A stretch of 10,296 bases of DNA from Cyanobacteria bacterium UBA6984 (GTDB taxonomy: Bacteria; Cyanobacteriota; Vampirovibrionia; Gastranaerophilales; Gastranaerophilaceae), in NCBI GenBank assembly GCA_002450015.1, contig DJYG01000038.1, forward strand, positions 1 through 10,296. Direction: 5' to 3'. The position numbers were made by a program, and so were the translations under genes. This document shows positions 5,534 through 10,296 of the stretch, piece after piece. The notes below the pieces were generated by a model that was not told where the DNA came from, ran no database searches, and saw only the letters and a list, made by a program, of their open reading frames with translations. The first letter of the stretch is position 1, and each line of letters begins with the position of its first letter.

Positions 5534-6889
5534 ATGAAAGTAAATGCAATTAATTCTTATAAACCCGTTAATTTTGGTCAAAAAAATGTTCAACAAAACA
5601 GATATGCAAGCTATATAAATACAAACAGATTGCAAGATACATTTGTAAAAATGGCTAAAGTTGATACAGGTTCTTGTGAAGCTGCTAAAAAAGGTGTTGG
5701 TCCAAGTACATCAAAACAAATTGAATTTGCAAAACAACTAGCTGTTGATTTAAAAGAAATCGGTCTAACAGATATTGATATTGATGAAAATGGTATTTTA
5801 ACAGCTACAATGAAAGGTAATATCGGAGATGATTCCCCTGTTGTAGGTTTGATTGCCCACATGGATACAAGTGAACAAGCTCCAACCGGCCATGTAAAAC
5901 CACAAATTCACAAATATGAAAAAGGTGACATTGAATTAAAAAATGGTGTAAAGATTAGCGAAAAAGATTTAGCACCATACAAAAATAATACCATAATCAC
6001 ATCAGACGGTACATCTCTTTTAGGTGCTGATGATAAAGCAGGTATTGCCGAAATTATGGAAGCGTTGAAAGTATTTAATGAAAGACCTGAATTAAAACGT
6101 CCGACATTGAAAATAGCATTTACACCTGATGAAGAAATTGGAACAGGTGTTGAAAACTTTAACCTTAAAAAATTCGGTGCAGATTTAGCATACACAGTTG
6201 ACGGTTCTGAAGCTGATGTAATTGATACAGAAACTTTCAATGCATATAACCCTGAAATTACTATCGAAGGTGTTCAGGTTCATACAGGTCACGCTTATGG
6301 CAAAATGGTAAATTCTATTACTATTGCAAATGAAATTATTTCTCGTTTGCCAAAAGATGAAACTCCTGAAAAAACAAAAGACAGAGAAGGTTTTTATCAC
6401 GTTGATTCAATTTCAGGCGATGTGGGCAAAGTTACAATGAAAATGATTGTAAGAGATTTTGATTCAAAAGCTGAAGAAGAAAAAGTAAATAACTTGGCAA
6501 ATATTATAAAAGAAGTTGAAAAAGAATATCCAAATTGTAAAATAACATTTAATCCAAACAAAAAATACAGCAATATGAAAGAAGGTTTAGACGAACTACC
6601 TCAAGTTGTTGAATTTGCTAAAAAAGGATTAGAAATGAGCGGATTTAAACCCGTTGAATCAGCTGCAAGAGGCGGAACAGACGGTTCAAGCTTAACTTTG
6701 AGAGGTTTGCCTACACCAAATTTAGGTACAGGCGGTATAAATTATCACTCTGTCAGAGAATTTGTTTCACTTGATACAATGAAAAAATGTACTGAAAATA
6801 TTATAAATATCGTTTCTTTATGGGCGGAAAATGCAAAAGAAGTTATGCCTCAAATTATTGAAAGACGTAACAGCGGCAAACTTCAATAG
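5534..6889 (+). CDS. pepT: peptidase T-like M20 zinc tripeptidase with N-terminal tag
   Basis: This 451-aa M20B peptidase should release the N-terminal residue from tripeptides. The two-zinc site is complete: AHMDTS (H109, with D111), GADDKAG (bridging D166), DEEIG (catalytic E200, ligand E201), VDGSEA (D223) and NYHSVREF (H405). The lid domain lies at about 235-345. PepT is usually about 410 aa; the excess here is roughly 30 residues at the N-terminus and a dozen at the C-terminus. The N-terminus reads NSYKPVNFGQKN, a short tag before the first PepT helix that I associate with many Gastranaerophilales proteins; its role is unknown. A GTG at 5525 is in frame, but the ATG at 5534 gives the expected N-terminus. 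No hydrophobic signal peptide, so cytosolic peptide turnover is likely. Confidence 0.88.
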   Translation: MKVNAINSYKPVNFGQKNVQQNRYASYINTNRLQDTFVKMAKVDTGSCEAAKKGVGPSTSKQIEFAKQLAVDLKEIGLTDIDIDENGILTATMKGNIGDDSPVVGLIAHMDTSEQAPTGHVKPQIHKYEKGDIELKNGVKISEKDLAPYKNNTIITSDGTSLLGADDKAGIAEIMEALKVFNERPELKRPTLKIAFTPDEEIGTGVENFNLKKFGADLAYTVDGSEADVIDTETFNAYNPEITIEGVQVHTGHAYGKMVNSITIANEIISRLPKDETPEKTKDREGFYHVDSISGDVGKVTMKMIVRDFDSKAEEEKVNNLANIIKEVEKEYPNCKITFNPNKKYSNMKEGLDELPQVVEFAKKGLEMSGFKPVESAARGGTDGSSLTLRGLPTPNLGTGGINYHSVREFVSLDTMKKCTENIINIVSLWAENAKEVMPQIIERRNSGKLQ

Positions 6890-6991
6890 CAAAATACAAA
6901 TTTATAATATTTAGTTGATATAAAAATTTTAAATATACTGTATAATTCTAAATAATAGTTGGGAGAACTGTTAATATACAGGTATGTTAGA

Positions 6992-7537
6992 GTGAAAAAA
7001 TTTTTTAAAAAAATAATCAGAAAATATCAGAAAAATTTTATGTATTTTGTTACTGCATTAATTTTCGGTGCAGTGATTTATGTTTTGAATATTTATGGTT
7101 ATATTCCGTTTGATTTTAACTTAAATAATACAAATGGTAATTATTCCGGAGATACAACAGGGCATAAACACAGCGAATTGGCATATCAAGAAGTTTGGTG
7201 TAAAGCTCATAACGGAATAACCGAGTATAAAAACAGAGATTATACTAGAGTTGATTGCTTAACAAAAGATAATGCCGTAGAATTTGATTTTGCAAAAAAA
7301 TGGGCAGAAAGTGTAGGTCAGGCTTTGCATTATCAGCTTATGACAGGTAAACGGGGTAAAGTCGTACTGATTTTAGAAAAACCAGCGGATAAATCTACTT
7401 ATTACAAAAGAGTTGAAGCATTGGCAAAAAAATACAATTTTGATGTTGAGGCAATTACACCAAATGATTTGCACTTAAACGAAAACGGTGAATGCCCTGT
7501 CAAAAAATGCAAATGCCATAAAAAGAAATATAATTAA
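6992..7537 (+). CDS. membrane-anchored PD-(D/E)XK nuclease-like protein
   Basis: With the GTG at 6992 the product is 181 aa: a basic N-terminus (MKKFFKKIIRKYQKN), one membrane segment (about 16-36), a polar linker, then a globular domain from about 58. That domain has the order of a PD-(D/E)XK fold: RVDCL (D88), AVEFDFAKKW (E97, D99, K102/K103), GQALHYQ (Q110) and the strand KVVLILEKP. The same WCxxxxG...RVDCLT...EFDFAxKWAExxGQ pattern occurs in other bacterial hypothetical proteins. The topology places this domain outside the cytoplasm, where C70 and C89 could be disulphide-bonded. The tail holds a CPVKKCKCHKK cluster. A nuclease activity is inference only. The start is uncertain: a TTG at 6959 is in frame, and a GGGAG (6961-6965) has no standard start codon at proper spacing. 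A TATAAT lies at 6941-6946. Confidence 0.72.
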   Translation: MKKFFKKIIRKYQKNFMYFVTALIFGAVIYVLNIYGYIPFDFNLNNTNGNYSGDTTGHKHSELAYQEVWCKAHNGITEYKNRDYTRVDCLTKDNAVEFDFAKKWAESVGQALHYQLMTGKRGKVVLILEKPADKSTYYKRVEALAKKYNFDVEAITPNDLHLNENGECPVKKCKCHKKKYN

Positions 7538-7540
7538 ACA

Positions 7541-7580
7541 TCGCGTTCACGAACGAGATATAAATCAATATTTTATTGAT
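7541..7580. terminator. hairpins between convergent genes
   Basis: The 27-nt gap between convergent genes holds TC-CGTT (7541-7547) pairing with AACG-GA (7552-7558) across one G/A mismatch. A perfect ATCAATA/TATTGAT stem (7564-7570 with 7574-7580) follows and overlaps the stop region of the minus-strand gene. Together they could end transcription from both sides, though neither is followed by a long T tract. Confidence 0.35.
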
Positions 7581-7888
7581 CTGTAAATTTTATACATCAT
7601 TTCAACATCTATGTTGTCTTTATTTATTTCATCAATTAAATTTTTCTTTAAGATTTCGTGTTTTTGATATTGAGAAAATTCAAAAAGTTCTTTTGGTTCT
7701 ACTTTTAGTGCTTCTATTAGTTTGGTTATTGTTTTTGCTTTAACAAAAACATTACCGCATTCAATTTTACTAAGGTTTCTTTCTCCGACTTCAATCATTT
7801 CAGCAAGTTGTTCTTGAGTTAAGCCCTTTTTTATTCTTAACTCTTTAACTCTTTTTCCAAAAAATTTTTTAAATTCGGTTTCGTTCAT
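7565..7888 (-). CDS. XRE-family helix-turn-helix regulator
   Basis: This 107-aa DNA-binding protein has one XRE/Cro-CI domain at residues 8-70. The helix-turn-helix is LTQEQLAEMIEVGERNLSKI (23-42), and the domain ends KLIEALKVEPKELFEF (56-71). A charged helical tail (72-107) with no recognised motif may serve in dimerisation. The start at 7888 is fixed by GAGG about 6 nt before the ATG; reading on to 7963 would add residues lying over the neighbouring promoter. It is divergent to the prepilin gene with 160 bp between their ATGs, so it may control that gene or itself, but no clear operator palindrome is visible there. It is unlike the other HTH protein at 3414-3620 in length and sequence. Confidence 0.87.
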   Translation of the reverse strand: MNETEFKKFFGKRVKELRIKKGLTQEQLAEMIEVGERNLSKIECGNVFVKAKTITKLIEALKVEPKELFEFSQYQKHEILKKNLIDEINKDNIDVEMMYKIYRSIKY

Positions 7889-7956
7889 AAATACCTCTTT
7901 TTTAATTGTAAAATGCTTAATTAAATTAATAAGGTAATAATATGGTCTATTTAAAC

Positions 7957-7985
7957 TTGACAAAGAGTATAATATACGTTAAAAT
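7957..7985 (+). promoter_or_regulatory. prepilin gene promoter TTGACA-N17-TAAAAT
   Basis: A consensus -35 TTGACA (7957-7962) and TAAAAT (7980-7985) are separated by 17 nt. The predicted start is near 7992, giving a leader of about 57 nt with AAGGAG before the ATG at 8049. It is among the strongest-looking promoters in the window, in line with an abundant surface protein. Confidence 0.7.
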
Positions 7986-8048
7986 CATACTTACATGACT
8001 TTTATTTTATTATTAAAGACCATTATAAGATGTTTAAAAGGAGTAGTT

Positions 8049-8732
8049 ATGAAAAAAATAGCATTTACACTTGCAGAAACACTAATAGTAATGGGCATAA
8101 TCGGTGTTGTAGCAGCACTGACATTACCAAACTTAAATAGTTCAACAGGTGAAAAAGAAAAAGTTGCTAAAGTTAAGAAAATATATCAAAATTTAACAGA
8201 TGCTTTTGGACGTGCAACTGTAGTTTATGGTCCAATGAATGAATGGTTTAATAATGGTTCACCTTCAGACAAATCTCAAAAAATTGGTGAACGTATTACC
8301 GAGTTTATAAAATTATCTAAGAATTGTGGACTTAATAAAAATGCAGGATGTTTTACATCAAGTAATAGTAACTACTTAAACGGAGCTCAAGGTAGTAATC
8401 TTGATGCTTTGTTTATGGCAGGTGATACGTATAAAGTTATAACTGCGGATGGAACATCTATACTATTCAGTCGTTCTGATCCTATTGTTTATATTGATAT
8501 AGATGGACCCAATAAAGGAACTAATACTCATGGTAAAGATATATTTTCCTTTAGAATAGATATAGATAACAGTGAATTACTACCTGGTGGATATAACTTT
8601 AATGATACACAATTAAAATCAAATTGTTTTGCAAAAGGTTCAGGTTGTACAGCTTGGGTAATTAACAACGGCAATATGGACTATTTAAAATGCCCTGATA
8701 AATTAAGTGAAACCGTTACTTTTTGCAAATAA
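8049..8732 (+). CDS. type IV prepilin-like / pseudopilin protein
   Basis: This 227-aa protein begins with a class III signal: MKKIA followed by FTLAETLIVMGIIGVVAAL, with the invariant Glu at mature position 5. Cleavage by the prepilin peptidase would fall after A5; Ala replaces the usual Gly at -1. The hydrophobic helix (6-28) would anchor it in the inner membrane and then in a pilus or type II secretion pseudopilus. The globular part has six Cys (93, 101, 193, 200, 215, 226), probably three disulphides, and a DIDGPNKGTNTHGKDIF stretch (150-166) reminiscent of pseudopilin calcium loops. The CTAWVINNGNMDYLKC segment (200-215) is typical of Gastranaerophilales pilin-like proteins. The start is fixed by AAGGAG 7 nt upstream; an in-frame ATG at 7995 is rejected. 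No assembly ATPase or peptidase gene is in the window. Confidence 0.88.
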   Translation: MKKIAFTLAETLIVMGIIGVVAALTLPNLNSSTGEKEKVAKVKKIYQNLTDAFGRATVVYGPMNEWFNNGSPSDKSQKIGERITEFIKLSKNCGLNKNAGCFTSSNSNYLNGAQGSNLDALFMAGDTYKVITADGTSILFSRSDPIVYIDIDGPNKGTNTHGKDIFSFRIDIDNSELLPGGYNFNDTQLKSNCFAKGSGCTAWVINNGNMDYLKCPDKLSETVTFCK

Positions 8733-8803
8733 AACAAAATTCAAAACTTTACGCAAGGGTGTTTTTATGTTACTTTATTCTCGGAAAGAAGAAGGAACAA
8801 AAA

Positions 8804-10296
8804 ATGACAAACGTTAATGATTTACCAACAGTTTACAATGCTTTAGAAACAGAAAAAGAAATATATGAATTTTGGGAAAAAGGCGAATATTTTAAAGCAG
8901 ATGCTAAATCTTCAAAACCTGCATATTCACTTGTAATTCCACCTCCAAACGTAACAGGCGTACTGCACATGGGACACGCTTTAGACGAAACTTTGCAAGA
9001 TATTCTAACTCGTTATCACAGAATGGCAGGTTATGAAGCTCTCTGGATTCCGGGAACTGACCATGCCGGACTTGCAACACAAAACGTCGTTGAAAAACAA
9101 CTTGCAAAAAAAGGCTTAACACGTCACGATTTAGGCAGAGAAAAATTCATTGAAGAAACTTGGAAATGGACTAATGAACATAAATCAGCAATTCTCGATC
9201 AATGCAAACGTTTAGGTGTTTCTTTCGACCGTACAAGAGAACGTTTTACATTCGATAAAGGCTGTTCTGATGCGGTTAAAGAAGTGTTTGTTAAACTTTA
9301 CGAAAAAGGTTTAATCTATAAAGGAGCATACATTGTAAACTGGTGTCCTCGTTGTCAATCTGCAATTTCAGACATCGAAACAGAATATGAAACAGAAAAA
9401 GGACATTTGTGGGAAATTTCTTACCCTCTATGTGATGAACAAGGTGCAATAGTTGTTGCAACAACACGTCCTGAAACAATGTATGGTGACGTTGCTATTG
9501 CCGTTAATCCTAATGATTACAAATATAAAGATTTAGTTGGAAAATATGTTTATGTTCCGCTTTCTCAAAGAAAAATTCCTATTATCGCAGATGAATATGT
9601 AGATAAATCATTCGGTACCGGTGCTGTTAAAATTACTCCTGCACACGACCCTAACGATTACGAAGTGGGTAAAAGACACGGTTTAAAACCAATTTGGGTT
9701 ATTGATGAAGAAGGGAAGATGAAGTCTTGTCCTGAAGTTCATCCTGACGTACAAGGTTTGGACCGTTATGAAGCCAGAGAAAAAACAGTTGGTTTATTAA
9801 GCTTAAATAATTGCTTACTAAGAATTACAGAACACGAACACAATGTAGGTAAATGCCAACGTTGTAATACTACAATTGAACCATTATTGTCAGAACAATG
9901 GTTTGTAAAAATGGAACCTTTGGCAAAAGAAGCTATTGCAGCAGTTAAAGATGGAAGAATTAAATTTGTTCCCGAACGTTGGGAAAAGAATTATTTAGGT
10001 TGGATGGAAAATATTCGTGACTGGTGTATTTCCCGTCAAATATGGTGGGGACATCAAATTCCTGCGTATTACCATAACGAAACAGGTGAAATGGTTGTAG
10101 CAAAAGAAAATCCTGATCCTGAACATTATACACAAGAATCAGATTGTCTTGATACATGGTTTTCATCAGGTTTATGGCCATTCTCCACTATGGGATTTCC
10201 ACAAACTGAAACAGATGATTTCAAAAAATTCTACCCTACAAGCGTTCTTGTAACAGGTTTTGATATTATTTTCTTCTGGGTTGCAAGAATGATTAC
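8804..10296 (+). CDS. valS: valine--tRNA ligase, 3' part outside the window
   Basis: The first 497 residues of a class I aminoacyl-tRNA synthetase are present, open to the window edge. The PPPNVTG-VLHMGHA segment (47-59, the HIGH motif) is the ValS version. The inserted editing domain shows TTRPETM (220-226) and FGTGAVKITPAHDPNDYEVG (270-289). Cys pairs WCPRC (180-184) and CQRC (351-354) could bind zinc. DWCISRQIWWGHQIP (406-420) and VTGFDIIFFWVARM (483-496) are also ValS signatures. The KMSKS loop and anticodon-binding domain lie beyond the window. The start has AAGGA (8792-8796) 7 nt upstream. No terminator separates it from the prepilin gene 71 bp before; a weak own promoter (TTTACG 8748-8753, TACTTT 8771-8776) is possible. 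No T-box leader is seen. Confidence 0.96.
   Translation, partial: MTNVNDLPTVYNALETEKEIYEFWEKGEYFKADAKSSKPAYSLVIPPPNVTGVLHMGHALDETLQDILTRYHRMAGYEALWIPGTDHAGLATQNVVEKQLAKKGLTRHDLGREKFIEETWKWTNEHKSAILDQCKRLGVSFDRTRERFTFDKGCSDAVKEVFVKLYEKGLIYKGAYIVNWCPRCQSAISDIETEYETEKGHLWEISYPLCDEQGAIVVATTRPETMYGDVAIAVNPNDYKYKDLVGKYVYVPLSQRKIPIIADEYVDKSFGTGAVKITPAHDPNDYEVGKRHGLKPIWVIDEEGKMKSCPEVHPDVQGLDRYEAREKTVGLLSLNNCLLRITEHEHNVGKCQRCNTTIEPLLSEQWFVKMEPLAKEAIAAVKDGRIKFVPERWEKNYLGWMENIRDWCISRQIWWGHQIPAYYHNETGEMVVAKENPDPEHYTQESDCLDTWFSSGLWPFSTMGFPQTETDDFKKFYPTSVLVTGFDIIFFWVARMI

Noticed and set aside
5611..6400. Three minus-strand ORFs across the peptidase gene
   Set aside because: They are shadows of the PepT-like coding strand, where the metal-site motifs prove the real frame.
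7889..7963. Longer N-terminus for the second HTH gene
   Set aside because: The extension runs over the TTGACA of the divergent promoter and lacks a ribosome-binding site, while the ATG at 7888 has GAGG at good spacing.
7995..8048. Upstream in-frame ATG for the prepilin gene
   Set aside because: It would place 18 residues before the class III signal, which must be N-terminal, and the ATG at 8049 has a strong AAGGAG.
8733..8803. T-box riboswitch upstream of valS
   Set aside because: The gap is only 71 nt and has no T-box core sequence or antiterminator/terminator pair.
8904..10181. Minus-strand ORFs across valS
   Set aside because: Antisense to strongly conserved ValS motifs; no start signals or recognisable products.

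Overview
The window is AT-rich bacterial DNA carrying eleven protein genes, with valS cut by the right edge. Several features point to the gut cyanobacterial relatives called Gastranaerophilales (Melainabacteria/Vampirovibrionia). One is a prepilin with an N-terminus reading AFTLAETLIVMGIIGVVAAL, whose C-terminal half has the CTAWVINNGNMDYLKC pattern. Another is a peptidase carrying a short N-terminal NSYKPVNFGQ tag. A third is the mix of a GH57 alpha-glucan enzyme with a TPR-glycosyltransferase-like protein. This assignment rests on recognised sequence style, not on a marker gene such as 16S. No rRNA, tRNA, CRISPR array, transposase or integrase was seen.

Layout. Positions 1-287 hold no gene. 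They contain a 23-bp perfect inverted repeat (arms 1-23 and 131-153) that encloses a good sigma70-type promoter, then an AT-only hairpin just before the first gene. A YjbQ/UPF0047 gene (288-704, +) meets a GH57 glycoside hydrolase (694-2955, -) tail to tail with an 11-bp coding overlap. Next comes a compact divergent pair: a small helical protein with a histidine-kinase-like RHDY motif (3051-3305, -) and a Cro/CI-type repressor (3414-3620, +). They are separated by two near-perfect 18-bp operators lying across a strong promoter. A GNAT acetyltransferase (3764-4207), a TPR/GT9-like protein (4281-5456), a peptidase T-like tripeptidase (5534-6889) and a membrane-anchored PD-(D/E)XK-like protein (about 6992-7537) follow on the + strand. 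A second small HTH regulator (7565-7888, -) sits divergently to a type IV prepilin-like protein (8049-8732, +). valS (8804 to the window end) follows after 71 bp.

How the genes fit together. Most look like single-gene units with their own promoters and unrelated housekeeping jobs: glycogen breakdown, peptide turnover, tRNA charging and surface pilin production. The part that looks like a dedicated circuit is 3051-3620, a repressor with its operators and a divergent target of unknown function. A second theme is that three genes (GH57, the repressor, the GNAT protein) have their -10 box only 8-9 nt before the ATG and no Shine-Dalgarno sequence, suggesting leaderless transcripts. The other genes (yjbQ, the 84-aa gene, the second HTH gene, the prepilin, valS) mostly have clear AAGGAG-like sites. 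No gene-free stretch exceeds 300 bases; the longest is 1-287.
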